Positions 32,607 through 42,727 of a stretch of 64,000 nucleotides of DNA are shown one piece after another. Under the pieces are notes generated by a model, which worked only from the letters and a program-made list of their open reading frames with translations, did not search any database and was not told where the DNA came from. The DNA comes from Pilosibacter fragilis. Lineage in GTDB: Bacteria; Bacillota; Clostridia; Lachnospirales; Lachnospiraceae. The stretch lies in the NCBI RefSeq assembly GCF_032490495.1, contig NZ_JAVYJB010000017.1, forward strand, positions 1 to 64,000, written 5' to 3'. Within the stretch, counting starts at the first letter, position 1. Each line of letters opens with the position of its first letter. The translations under genes were made by a program, and so were the position numbers.

Positions 32607-34217
32607 ATGTTAAGACAGACCAACCAACAACCAATTACCGCCCTTTACCCAAGACTTTCCCATGAGGACGAGCTGCAAGGCGAGAGCAATTCCATTTCCA
32701 ATCAGAAGCGTATCCTTGAAACCTATGCAAAGCAGAACGGCTTTTCCAATCTGCGCTGGTACACGGACGACGGTTATTCTGGTGCGAACTTTCAAAGACC
32801 CGGTTTTCAAGCCATGCTTGCGGACATTGAAGCCGGAAAAGTCGGGACAGTTATCGTAAAGGATATGTCGAGGTTAGGGCGAAACTACCTGCAAGTGGGA
32901 ATGTACACAGAAATGATTTTCCCACAGAAAGGTGTCCGCTTCATCGCTATCAATGACGGAGTGGACAGCGCACAGGGCGACAATGACTTTGCCCCGTTGC
33001 GGAATATATTTAACGAATGGCTGGTGAGAGATACGAGCAAGAAAATCAAAGCAGTAAAACGCTCAAAAGGTATGAGTGGCAAGCCCATCACAAGCAAGCC
33101 TGTGTATGGCTACCTCATGGACGAGGACGAAAATTTTATTATTGACGAGGAAGCTGCACCCGTAGTCAAGCAGATATACAACCTCTGCCTTGCCGGGAAT
33201 GGTCCGACTAAGATAGCCCGTATGCTCACAGAGCAGCAAATCCCCACGCCGGGGACGCTGGAATACCGCAGGACGGGCAGCACCCGCCGCTACCACCCCG
33301 GCTATGAGTGCAAGTGGGCGACTAATACCGTAGTGCATATCCTTGAAAACCGGGAATACACAGGCTGTCTGGTAAATTTCAAGACAGAAAAACTTTCTTA
33401 CAAAGTCAAGCACAGTGTAGAAAATCCCCTGGAAAAGCAAGTGATTTTCGAGAACCACCACGAGCCTATCATAGACACCCAAACATGGGAACGGGTGCAG
33501 GAGCTTCGCAAACAGCGCAAACGCCCCAACCGCTATGATGAAGTGGGTTTGTTCTCCGGCATACTGTTCTGTGCGGACTGCGGCAGCGTGATGTATCAGC
33601 AGCGATACCAGACGGACAAGCGCAAGCAGGACTGTTATATCTGCGGCAACTACAAGAAGCGCACCCATGACTGTACGGCGCACTTTATCCGCACCGACCT
33701 CTTGACCGCTGGTGTACTCTCCAATCTGCGGAAAGTGACAAGCTATGCGGCAAAGCATGAAGCCCGGTTTATGAAGCTCTTGATTGAGCAGAACGAGGAC
33801 GGGGGCAAGCGCAGGAACGCCGCCAAGAAAAAGGAACTGGAAGCCGCCGAGAAACGCATAGCCGAGTTATCCGCTATCTTCAAGCGGCTGTATGAGGACA
33901 GCGTGACCGGGCGCATATCAGACGAGCGTTTCACAGAGCTGTCGGCAGACTATGAAGCAGAACAACGGGAGCTGAAAGAAAGAGCCGCCGCTATCCAAGC
34001 GGAGCTTTCCAAAGCACAGGAAGCCACCGTGAACGCAGAAAAGTTTATGAATGTTGTCCGGCGGCATACCAGCTTTGAAGAACTTACCCCTACTCTGCTG
34101 CGGGAGTTTGTAGAGAAAATCGTTGTGCATGAGTGCAGCTATGACGAGAACAAGACCCGCAGACAGGACATTGAGATTTATTATTCTTTTGTTGGCAAGG
34201 TGGACTTGCCCGAATAA
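32607..34217 (+). CDS. Large serine recombinase 2
   Basis: A 536-residue TnpX-type recombinase. Catalytic Ser18 lies in YPRLSHEDELQGESNSI, then DGYSGANFQRPGF, VIVKDMSRLGRNYLQVG and RFIAINDGVDSAQGDNDF. The recombinase domain (GKPITSKPVYGYLMDE, TNTVVHILENREYTGC) precedes a zinc ribbon (LFCADCGSVMY...CYICGNYKKRTHDC) and a DUF4368-like coiled coil ending with TPTLLREFVEKIVVHE. It is full length. AACGGAGGATTTT precedes the ATG. It presumably moves the inner element of the composite. Confidence 0.93.
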   Translation: MLRQTNQQPITALYPRLSHEDELQGESNSISNQKRILETYAKQNGFSNLRWYTDDGYSGANFQRPGFQAMLADIEAGKVGTVIVKDMSRLGRNYLQVGMYTEMIFPQKGVRFIAINDGVDSAQGDNDFAPLRNIFNEWLVRDTSKKIKAVKRSKGMSGKPITSKPVYGYLMDEDENFIIDEEAAPVVKQIYNLCLAGNGPTKIARMLTEQQIPTPGTLEYRRTGSTRRYHPGYECKWATNTVVHILENREYTGCLVNFKTEKLSYKVKHSVENPLEKQVIFENHHEPIIDTQTWERVQELRKQRKRPNRYDEVGLFSGILFCADCGSVMYQQRYQTDKRKQDCYICGNYKKRTHDCTAHFIRTDLLTAGVLSNLRKVTSYAAKHEARFMKLLIEQNEDGGKRRNAAKKKELEAAEKRIAELSAIFKRLYEDSVTGRISDERFTELSADYEAEQRELKERAAAIQAELSKAQEATVNAEKFMNVVRRHTSFEELTPTLLREFVEKIVVHECSYDENKTRRQDIEIYYSFVGKVDLPE

Positions 34218-34225
34218 CCGCCCGA

Positions 34226-34274
34226 CCTATCCGACACAATGCGCAAGTGCCGGATAGGAACGGCAAAATTTTTT
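34226..34274 (+). terminator. Terminator after recombinase 2
   Basis: CCTATCCG pairs with CGGATAGG across a 17-base loop; a TTTTTT run follows ten bases later, so it is moderately convincing. The rest of the 280-base gap up to 34498 shows AT-rich sequence with no supported gene. Confidence 0.5.
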
Positions 34275-34498
34275 ACACTTCTTTTACTTCTTTATCTCAC
34301 TTGAGCAAAGAGCCAGGGCATGAAGCAGTTTATGGCTAATTAAAGGGAACAAAAAGAAAGGAAAAGCACAATCCAGACGGTATCAGCGGCAGGATACAAG
34401 AATAAATTGTGATTACACAAGATTGGTGTTATAATAAGAGAAAAGTTCCTGCCGGGGCAGCCGCCCCGGTGGTATGGATAAAAAGGCAGGAAAACAAT

Positions 34499-34771
34499 AT
34501 GCACATCAGCTATAAACCACTCTGGCATACACTGTTAGAGCGTGATATGAGAAAAGAAGATTTAAGGCTTGCCGCCGGTATGACAACGAATATGATTGCC
34601 AACATGAGCAAAGCGGGAAAGCACATCAGCATGGATACATTGGCCCGTATCTGCGAAACGCTGAATTGTGAGATTACCGATGTGATTGAGTTAGTACCAG
34701 ACGAGCCTGCTTCCACAGGAGGTAAGGAACATGAGCGAATTGAAACCAAGAATAACGGAAAACGGAATTGA
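34499..34771 (+). CDS. Small helix-turn-helix (Cro/YozG-type) regulator
   Basis: A 90-residue protein: SYKPLWHTLLERDMRKEDLRLAAGMTTNMIANMSKAGKHISMDTLARICETLNCEITDVIEL is a complete Cro-type DNA-binding domain, followed by a short polar tail. GGCAGGAAAACAAT precedes the ATG. Its 3' end overlaps tnpV by 41 bases. It probably regulates recombinase or tnpV expression. Confidence 0.85.
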   Translation: MHISYKPLWHTLLERDMRKEDLRLAAGMTTNMIANMSKAGKHISMDTLARICETLNCEITDVIELVPDEPASTGGKEHERIETKNNGKRN

Positions 34772-35108
34772 TTATATCCTTGTCGGAGATTACTATATCC
34801 CAGATTTGAAGCTGCCGGAGGAACACCGCCCTATCGGAAAGTACGGACGGATGCACCGGGAATATTTAAGAGAAGCCCACCCAGCCAGATTGAACACATT
34901 GACACTGACCGGGGAGTTATGGACATATCTTGCAGACCTGAACGAACAGGCACAGGAACGGTTAGACACCATCATGGAGCAGATGAAGGCTGCCGATGGT
35001 GTGACCGAGGAATTGAAGCGTACCCATCAAATGGAATGGGTGCAGCGTTGCAATAACATTCACAACCGGGCAGAAGAAATTATTTTGCAAGAGTTGATTT
35101 ATTCATAA
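34731..35108 (+). CDS. tnpV: TnpV family transposon protein (second copy)
   Basis: A 125-residue TnpV (YILVGDYYIPDLKLPEEHRPIGKYGRMHREYLREAHPARLNTLTLTGELWTYL, EWVQRCNNIHNRAEEIILQELIYS). Its ATG follows ACAGGAGGTAAGGAAC. It is near recombinase 2, as tnpV is in element A. Its last codons carry the -35 of the promoter for the resistance block, so that block was joined immediately after it. Confidence 0.88.
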   Translation: MSELKPRITENGIDYILVGDYYIPDLKLPEEHRPIGKYGRMHREYLREAHPARLNTLTLTGELWTYLADLNEQAQERLDTIMEQMKAADGVTEELKRTHQMEWVQRCNNIHNRAEEIILQELIYS

Positions 35109-35122
35109 CGGTATGGTAGAAT
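35094..35122 (+). promoter_or_regulatory. Promoter for the GNAT / aacA-aphD pair
   Basis: TTGATT (35094-35099) and TAGAAT (35117-35122) are spaced by 17 bases. The -35 lies in the end of tnpV and the -10 just after it, about 55 bases before the GNAT ATG. A second TTGACA at 35142 has no clear -10. Confidence 0.45.
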
Positions 35123-35176
35123 GATTATGACAAATCGAAAGTTGACAAGGAGTTTTGATAGCGTGAAAAAAAGTTT

Positions 35177-37009
<1,833 letters not shown>

Positions 37010-37103
37010 TTATATAATATATGAAAAGCTATTATAAAAGACATTAGTATTAAATAGTTTAAAAAAATGAAAAATAATATCGAAAAAAATATTTCTTAAA
37101 ATT

Positions 37104-37604
37104 GTGATAGGGGTTGTTCTTGCTTGTATTTTATTTGTTTGTTTTCTTTATACGAACAATGAGATCGGCGTGACTTCATCTAAGCTGGAGGCAGATATTC
37201 GTTCGTCGCAGAAGATTAAGGATGATTGGACGGTCGATGGAAGCGTTTCCAGCACGATGGCTGCATATATTTCTTACCCTCAGGATTTGAGTGACCATTC
37301 TTTTTCCGTCTATGTCAATCGTCCAGGACTTTCCTTCGGATATTTTTTCCGTGGAGGTGGAACTCTTTCGGGGATTCAAAGAGGAATTGTGGAGTTTACT
37401 GTAGAGGGATATAATGAACGAGCATTTATTTCTATGAATCAACAGCAGGTGCAACAACTTGAAATAGATGATGGCAACACAATTCAAGTGGTTGATATTG
37501 ACCGCAATAAACCTTTTGCGATTGTCTTGCCTATAAATGCGGGTAATATTACTTTTTATGATGTAAATAGAAATACTGTGGAATATTGGAATAATCCTCT
37601 TTGA
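37104..37604 (+). CDS. Membrane-anchored extracytoplasmic protein, probably 5'-truncated
   Basis: A 166-residue ORF from GTG 37104: one membrane helix (GVVLACILFVCFLYT) and an exported domain (VDGSVSSTMAAYISYPQDLSDHSFSVYVNRPGLSFGYFFRGGG...). The frame stays open upstream to 37071 (IISKKIFLKIV before the GTG) and begins exactly where the Tn4001-like DNA ends, without a ribosome site. The original start was probably lost when the resistance block inserted. The exported domain is not recognised. Confidence 0.55.
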   Translation: MIGVVLACILFVCFLYTNNEIGVTSSKLEADIRSSQKIKDDWTVDGSVSSTMAAYISYPQDLSDHSFSVYVNRPGLSFGYFFRGGGTLSGIQRGIVEFTVEGYNERAFISMNQQQVQQLEIDDGNTIQVVDIDRNKPFAIVLPINAGNITFYDVNRNTVEYWNNPL

Positions 37605-37650
37605 CAAATTCCAGTTTGTCGTGCTAAAAATTCAACTGAATAATCCCAGC

Positions 37651-37699
37651 AAAAACCGCTGCTACATGGAAGCCAACAAACCATGCAACAGCGGTTTTT
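37651..37699. terminator. Bidirectional terminator
   Basis: AAAAACCGCTG and CAGCGGTTTTT are perfect complements, with an inner CATGG/CCATG stem. A and T runs at the two ends let it serve both the 37104 gene and the convergent XRE gene. Confidence 0.88.
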
Positions 37700-37701
37700 C
37701 T

Positions 37702-38508
37702 TTATCGTTTTTTCCTCTGGCTGATAGGCGTTCCCATTTTCTTTGATTTTTTGAGAATCCGAATCAGCCAGCGAAATTCTTCATCTGACAGATTTTTATA
37801 GTTGATACCAAGCTGCTTACAGTAAAGGACAACCAGCTTTTCATCACGGCTGCCCTTGAAATTTTCAACCGCTTCCAGATTTTCTTTCAGTTCATCGGCA
37901 ACGGTGGTCTGAGGTGCACTCTCGCTGTCCTTTTTATGGGCTTCCCGAATATCCCGGATAATCAGGTTGAGGTCATCCCGTACCATGTGACTGAAATATT
38001 CATCATCACTGATATGGGCGGCTTGCAACACTTTCAAATGGGGGTCATCTTCGCCGGGGCGATACCGTTCAATGATTTCATGCCGGACGGTATCGACAAG
38101 GGCGTTGAGGTTTTGAATCTGCATGGTGGCAATCCCATCCACATAAATCTCAATGTCCGCAAGAAACTTGATAAAGTCCTTATGGGTGGCAAGTTCGCAC
38201 AGCAGACGGTTGTTAATCCGACCGCTTTTCAGAAGTGCTACCATCTCATCACTCAAATGCAGCTCCCTTAATGGCGTGTTGATCTCCGCCCGGTTCTCTG
38301 TCCGGCAAAAGAGATAATCGAGGGACACCCCATAAAAATCTGCCAGCAGGATAAGGTTGCCATGATTGATTTCCTTATAGTCGTCTTTTTCATAACTGCC
38401 AAGAGCCGATTTTGAAATACCCGTTTGCTCAGCCAGTTCTTCCAGTTTTAATCCTTTGTTTAATCGTAAATCTTTTAGCCGTTCCTGTATTGTAGTAGCT
38501 CCGTTCAT
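37702..38508 (-). CDS. XRE-family regulator with long C-terminal domain
   Basis: A 268-residue repressor-like protein. The N-terminal helix-turn-helix (RLKDLRLNKGLKLEELAEQTGISKSALGSYEKDDY, residues 10-70) is followed by a helical domain rich in charged residues and a basic tail (ILKKSKKMGTPISQRKKR). It lacks a recognisable peptidase or metal motif. It is divergent from the replication/mob operon at 38993, and an operator-like palindrome lies between them, so it probably represses both directions. Confidence 0.87.
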   Translation of the reverse strand: MNGATTIQERLKDLRLNKGLKLEELAEQTGISKSALGSYEKDDYKEINHGNLILLADFYGVSLDYLFCRTENRAEINTPLRELHLSDEMVALLKSGRINNRLLCELATHKDFIKFLADIEIYVDGIATMQIQNLNALVDTVRHEIIERYRPGEDDPHLKVLQAAHISDDEYFSHMVRDDLNLIIRDIREAHKKDSESAPQTTVADELKENLEAVENFKGSRDEKLVVLYCKQLGINYKNLSDEEFRWLIRILKKSKKMGTPISQRKKR

Positions 38509-38992
38509 TGAAGCAGTTCCCCCTTTCTAACGACATTTATAACCGTTGAATTGATTATACCATATCAATTCCGCAATCGTGGAAATTTCTGATTTTTACC
38601 CCGAATTCCTACTTTGTGGACATACGGCACAGGGCACAAAAATGTTCTATGATACAGGTAGTTCATCGATGGATTATTCCAATCGAATGACCAGCCTGTG
38701 TGGGATATGCTTCCCCGGCGATGTAGCGTCATGACTTTTGGCAGGGATATGGAGGAACCCTGACCAAAACGAGCGTACCAAAGGGAGCGATACGCCGCTG
38801 TGAGATTCAGGGGAGGAACGACACCGGGGAGAACTGGCGAACTGACACCGAAATGATACCGAAACACAACAATCTGATAGGGGGACAGTCTACCCTATCG
38901 CTGATACTTCGGGAGATTTTAAGCGGCTCTATGGCTGTAATTTTACCGAAAATCGCCCCGAAACCATACACTAAAACGGGAGGAAGCGCAAT
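38509..38992. other. Regulatory gap upstream of the second MobA/MobL module
   Basis: No gene is supported. Besides the operator at 38548 it holds GATACCGA/GACACCGA-type short repeats around 38845-38870 and a GGGGGACAGTCTACCC-like leader that resembles the region upstream of 30511. It probably contains promoters in both directions; none matches consensus well enough to mark. Confidence 0.4.
38548..38571. promoter_or_regulatory. Operator-like palindrome upstream of the XRE gene
   Basis: GAATTGAT-N8-ATCAATTC, with TATACCAT in the centre that could be a -10 for the XRE gene or the rightward operon. Perfect 8-base half sites next to an XRE gene suggest its binding site. Confidence 0.55.
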
Positions 38993-39181
38993 ATGCCGAG
39001 AATGAGCAAAAAGAGGAAGTATGAGCTTTCCTTTTACCTCAATGACCGGGGGCGTGTCACTTACAACGAATTATGCCGGAAATGCCAGCATGGGTGCAAG
39101 CAGAGCTTCCGGGCGGTTGTGATTGACTGCCCCTGTTATTTATCCAAACGAGCAAAGAAAAAGGAGGAACACACAGAATGA
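38993..39181 (+). CDS. Small Cys/basic protein (homologue of 30511-30723)
   Basis: A 62-residue protein, MPRMSKKRKYELSFYL then VTYNELCRKCQHGCKQSFRAVVIDCPCYLSKRAKKK. The four- to six-Cys core and basic ends match the copy before the second replisome organizer. AACGGGAGGAAGCGCAAT precedes the ATG; the stop overlaps the next start (ATGA). Confidence 0.78.
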   Translation: MPRMSKKRKYELSFYLNDRGRVTYNELCRKCQHGCKQSFRAVVIDCPCYLSKRAKKKEEHTE

Positions 39182-39519
39182 ATTTTGAATTTATGACGAT
39201 AGACACACCATTGCCGCCCTGTATGCCTTTTCCCAGAGCGTTGACAGGATTTCCAGTCAGCAGCACCGCAAAGGTCATGTACTGCCGGATGCTGGACGCT
39301 ATGCTCTCCAAAGGGCAGGAGGACGAGAACGGAATCCTCTTTGTCTGCTTCCCTGTCACAGCCATTGCCGCAGTCCTGTCCCGCAGCTCCATGACGGTCA
39401 AGCGTTCTCTGAATGAACTGGAAACTGCCGGACTTATCATGCGGGTGCGTCAGGGCATTGGAGAACCAAACAGGATTTATGTGCTGATACCGGGAAAGGA
39501 GGACGCTGCCCTTGCCTGA
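39178..39519 (+). CDS. RepA N-terminal-like replication protein (short)
   Basis: A 113-residue protein limited to the initiator winged-helix domain: FPRALTGFPVSSTAKVMYCRMLDAMLSKGQEDENGILFVCFPVTAIAAVLSRSSMTVKRSLNELETAGLIMRVRQGIGEPNRIYVLIP. It corresponds to residues about 18-115 of the repA at 503-1336 but lacks linker and DUF6017. It may be a stand-alone initiator or a regulator derived from one. Confidence 0.82.
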   Translation: MNFEFMTIDTPLPPCMPFPRALTGFPVSSTAKVMYCRMLDAMLSKGQEDENGILFVCFPVTAIAAVLSRSSMTVKRSLNELETAGLIMRVRQGIGEPNRIYVLIPGKEDAALA

Positions 39520-39808
39520 TACATCAAAGCTGGAAAAACTCAATCGGGAGTTGGAAAAAAGCGAAAAGAAACTGCGGAAAGCCATCAATGATGAAAAGGC
39601 ATTGCAGCATCAGCTGAAGCAGCTTACCCGAAAAGAACGAACGCACCGGCTCTGTACACGTGGCGGTATGCTGGAAAGTTTTCTGCAAGAACCGGAACGC
39701 CTGACAGATGATGATGTCATGCTGTTGTTGAAACTCATTTTTCACAGACAGGACACGCAGGAACTATTGAAAAAACTGCTGGAACGGGAGATGCCGGAAC
39801 CCCCTTAG
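39512..39808 (+). CDS. DUF3847 protein next to oriT (second copy)
   Basis: A 98-residue coiled-coil protein (KLEKLNRELEKSEKKLRKAINDEKALQHQLKQLTRKERTHRLCTRGGMLESFL). It starts at TTG 39512, eight bases after AAAGGAGG, overlapping the previous gene. Position and family match 17169-17459, again immediately before an oriT and relaxase. Confidence 0.8.
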   Translation: MPDTSKLEKLNRELEKSEKKLRKAINDEKALQHQLKQLTRKERTHRLCTRGGMLESFLQEPERLTDDDVMLLLKLIFHRQDTQELLKKLLEREMPEPP

Positions 39809-39830
39809 TTTACTAAGGGCGCAATTATAC
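39802..39830 (+). other. Putative oriT of the second MobA/MobL module
   Basis: CCCTTAGT-tt-ACTAAGGG followed by GGGCGCAATTATAC. It differs from the 17462 block at few positions and keeps the IncQ-like GGGCGCA core. It overlaps the end of the DUF3847 gene, 600 bases before the relaxase. Confidence 0.7.
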
Positions 39831-40107
39831 ACCACCCAGAGGTTGGTGCATTGCGTTCTCCGAAGGCTCCTCGCCGGAGGGCTGTGATTTTCCGCAGTCA
39901 TGGTCTGCTCCAAATCATACAGGGGACGCTACGCTTCCCCTGCGCTGGCTGCCGCCAGCTACCCTTTTGTGGACTTGCCATCTGGGGACACCTTGCGTTG
40001 CAAGCTGTTCCCAGCCGACAAGTTTCATAAAATATGCTATCTTTTCGATAGCCAATGAAGTATAATGAAGATGACAACAAATCGGCATTTGTAAAGGAGG
40101 ATTTACA
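39831..40107. other. Noncoding stretch downstream of oriT
   Basis: About 280 bases with no supported gene; it contains short inverted repeats and a weak AT-rich promoter-like segment (TTCATAAAATATGCTATC near 40022) ahead of the small membrane peptide. Confidence 0.35.
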
Positions 40108-40251
40108 ATGAAGAAAATTGGATTAGGTATTGCGATACTACTCTTTGCCATTATAATTTCTCTTTGCTCATCAGGAATGGGGCTGCTCGTTATCGGAATT
40201 GGGATTGTAGGATTGATTTTTTCAATCATAGGATTTATAGAACGCAAGTAA
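40108..40251 (+). CDS. 47-residue hydrophobic membrane peptide
   Basis: MKKIGLGIAILLFAIIISLC then SSGMGLLVIGIGIVGLIFSIIGF and ERK: two membrane helices joined by a short Ser/Gly turn, with Lys at both ends. AAAGGAGGATTTACA precedes the ATG, a strong ribosome site. It is too short to have been noticed by size filters. A type I toxin-like or channel-accessory role is possible but unproven. Confidence 0.65.
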   Translation: MKKIGLGIAILLFAIIISLCSSGMGLLVIGIGIVGLIFSIIGFIERK

Positions 40252-40340
40252 AATAACTTCCAGTTTGTCAGCTTCACATCGGGTCAACTTGCCCCGAACT
40301 TTTACAATTAAATACCCGCCGCCCACATAGCGGCACACCG

Positions 40341-40375
40341 AGCAGGAAATCTGAAAAAGGTCTCCTGCTTTTTTT
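40341..40375 (+). terminator. Terminator before the second MobA/MobL relaxase
   Basis: AGCAGGA pairs with TCCTGCT, followed by seven T. The block including the preceding CCGCCGCCC/GCGGCA is shared with 27956 upstream of mobC. Confidence 0.8.
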
Positions 40376-40438
40376 CTGCCCAAAATGAGGTGGTAAAACG
40401 CCACCCCGTCCACCAATTAGCGAAAGGAGGGACACGAA

Positions 40439-42019
40439 ATGCCCTGTCCACACAACGAAATCACGATTGTTCAGCGCAGCCAGCGGCAGTCTGCGGTTGC
40501 CGCCGCTGCTTACCAGAGTGGCGAAAAGCTGTTCTGTGAATACGACCAGCAAGTGAAGCACTACCCGGAAAAGCGTGGTATCGTCCACAATGAGATTCTG
40601 CTCCCAGCAAATGCCCCGCCGGAGTATGCAGACCGTAATACCTTATGGAACGCCGCCGAAGCTGTGGAAAAACAATGGAACTCCCAGCTTGCAAGGAGGT
40701 GGGTGCTTACCATCCCAAGAGAGATACCACCCGACCAGTATGCTGTCCTTGTCCGGGAGTTTTGTGAGCAGCAGTTTGTTTCCAAAGGCATGATTGCTGA
40801 TTTTGCAATCCATGACCCCCATCCGCCGGGACACAATCCCCACGCCCATGTCATGCTCACTATGAGGGCAATGGACGAACATGGAAAATGGCTTCCCAAG
40901 AGCCGCAAGGTTTATGACCTTGACGAAAACGGGGAACGGATAAAACTTCCGTCCGGCAGATGGAAAAGCCACAAGGAGGATACGGTGGATTGGAACGACC
41001 AGAAGTATTGCGAAATCTGGCGGCATGAATGGGAGGTCATCCAGAACCGCTATCTGGAAGCCAATGACCGCCCAGAGCGTGTGGACTTGCGTTCCTATGC
41101 CAGACAGGGGCTTGATATAGTCCCCACTGTCCATGAGGGGACTGCTGTCCGGCAGATGGAAAAGCGGGGTATCCAGACGAACATCGGCAACCTGAACCGG
41201 GACATCAGAGCCGCCAACCGCCTGATGAAGTCTATCCGGCAGCTCATTCAAAACCTCAAAGGCTGGATTACCGAGCTGGGAGAAAAACGAAAAGAACTGC
41301 TTGCACAAAAGGCGGCGGAGGAAGCGACACTTCTTCCCAATCTGCTGATGAAGTATATGGAGATACGAAAGGAAGAACGGAAGGACTGGACAAGGGCTGG
41401 ACAGAACCGGGGGACTTCACAGGACTTAAAGGCAGTCAGCGAAGCCCTGTCCTATCTCCGGCAAAAGGGGCTTTCCACTGTGGAGGACTTAGAAGCATTT
41501 CTGGAATCTTCCGGGAAATCAGCCGCCGATTACCGCAATCAGATGAAGCCAAAGGAAGCCCGCAGCAAAGTGATTGACGGGATTCTTGCCAGCCGGACAG
41601 ACTGCAAGGAATGTAAGCCTGTCTATGAGAAGTACCAGAAGATATTTTTCAAGAAAACAAAGGAGAAATTCAAACAGGAACACCCGGAGGTTGCCCGGTA
41701 TGCGAAAGCCGCCGCCTACCTTGCCAAGCACCCAGACGATAAGGACAGCACCCAAAAGGAGCTGCAAGAGGAGCAGGAAACGCTTCACAGCGAAATCGCA
41801 GAACTGAAAGTACCGCTGACCGAGGTACAGGCTGATTTGAAGAAGCTGCGGGATATCCGTTACTGGGTACGGAAAGCCACCCCCGGCACAGAGGAAAGCA
41901 AAGAACCGCCCAAGAAGCAGCCCATCAAGGAAGTCTTACAGGATAAAGCAGACGAGAAAAAACCACAAAGAACCGCCCCGGTACAGGCGAAACACCGACA
42001 ACAGGATATGGAACTTTAA
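40439..42019 (+). CDS. MobA/MobL family relaxase (second)
   Basis: A 526-residue MOBQ relaxase homologous to 17646-19091. Motif I: ITIVQRSQRQSAVAAAAYQSG; metal site: HDPHPPGHNPHAHVMLTMRAM; then WNDQKYCEIWRHEWE and RVDLRSYARQGLDIVPTVH. A long coiled-coil tail follows, with a Cys pair (DCKEC) near 385. The ATG follows AAAGGAGGGACACGAA. It should act on the oriT at 39802. Confidence 0.92.
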   Translation: MPCPHNEITIVQRSQRQSAVAAAAYQSGEKLFCEYDQQVKHYPEKRGIVHNEILLPANAPPEYADRNTLWNAAEAVEKQWNSQLARRWVLTIPREIPPDQYAVLVREFCEQQFVSKGMIADFAIHDPHPPGHNPHAHVMLTMRAMDEHGKWLPKSRKVYDLDENGERIKLPSGRWKSHKEDTVDWNDQKYCEIWRHEWEVIQNRYLEANDRPERVDLRSYARQGLDIVPTVHEGTAVRQMEKRGIQTNIGNLNRDIRAANRLMKSIRQLIQNLKGWITELGEKRKELLAQKAAEEATLLPNLLMKYMEIRKEERKDWTRAGQNRGTSQDLKAVSEALSYLRQKGLSTVEDLEAFLESSGKSAADYRNQMKPKEARSKVIDGILASRTDCKECKPVYEKYQKIFFKKTKEKFKQEHPEVARYAKAAAYLAKHPDDKDSTQKELQEEQETLHSEIAELKVPLTEVQADLKKLRDIRYWVRKATPGTEESKEPPKKQPIKEVLQDKADEKKPQRTAPVQAKHRQQDMEL

Positions 42020-42082
42020 CAGGCACTTGCCATTTTCAATCAGAGAATGTCAGGTGCTTTTTCTTTTTTAGGAGGGATAGAT

Positions 42083-42727
42083 TTGAATGTATTTGAAGCT
42101 GTGAAGCAGTCCGTCACAACAAGACAGGCTGCAGAGCATTATGGAATCCGTATAGGTCGGAACGGGATGGCTTGCTGCCCGTTCCATCATGATAAAACCC
42201 CAAGTATGAAGCTGGATCGGCGTTACCACTGCTTCGGCTGCGGTGCGGATGGGGATGTGATTGATTTTACCGCCGCCCTGTATGGGCTGGGAAAGAAAGA
42301 AGCCGCCGTACAACTGGCACAGGACTTTGGAATTTCCTATGAGGACTGGAAACCGCCGGGAAAGGTAAAAAAGCCCAAGCCCCGGCAGAAATCCCCGGAG
42401 GAACAGTTTCAGGAAGCAAAGAACCGCTGCTCCCGTATCCTTGCCGATTATCTCCACCTGCTTAGGGCATGGAGAAAGGATTATGTCCCGCACTCCCCGG
42501 AGGAAGCCTTTCATCCCCGGTTTGTGGAAGCCTTACAGAAGCAAGCCCAAGTGGAATATCTGCTGGATGTGCTGCTGTTCGGGGAGACAGAGGAAAAAGC
42601 GGCTTTGATTACGGACTACGGAAAGGATGTGATACAGCTTGAACAACGAATGGCAGAGTTTGCAGCCGCAGACGCAGCAAGAACTAAAAAACACCTTGAA
42701 CGCCATGCAGCCGCCACAGAGCGTTGA
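42083..42727 (+). CDS. CHC2 zinc-finger DNA primase-like protein
   Basis: A 214-residue protein starting at TTG 42083 (NVFEAVKQSVTTRQAAEHYGI), six bases after TAGGAGGGA. CCPFHHDKTPSMKLD and YHCFGCGADGDVIDF form the DnaG-type CHC2 zinc finger. The rest is helical and lacks a Toprim catalytic domain, so primer synthesis would need a partner. It resembles the N-terminal 190 residues of the ICE protein at 56963. It overlaps vapE by 89 bases. Confidence 0.88.
   Translation: MNVFEAVKQSVTTRQAAEHYGIRIGRNGMACCPFHHDKTPSMKLDRRYHCFGCGADGDVIDFTAALYGLGKKEAAVQLAQDFGISYEDWKPPGKVKKPKPRQKSPEEQFQEAKNRCSRILADYLHLLRAWRKDYVPHSPEEAFHPRFVEALQKQAQVEYLLDVLLFGETEEKAALITDYGKDVIQLEQRMAEFAAADAARTKKHLERHAAATER

Noticed and set aside
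39178..39519. A truncated repA pseudogene
   Set aside because: The ORF has a coupled start and stop within a tight operon and a complete winged-helix domain, so a short functional protein is more likely than decay.
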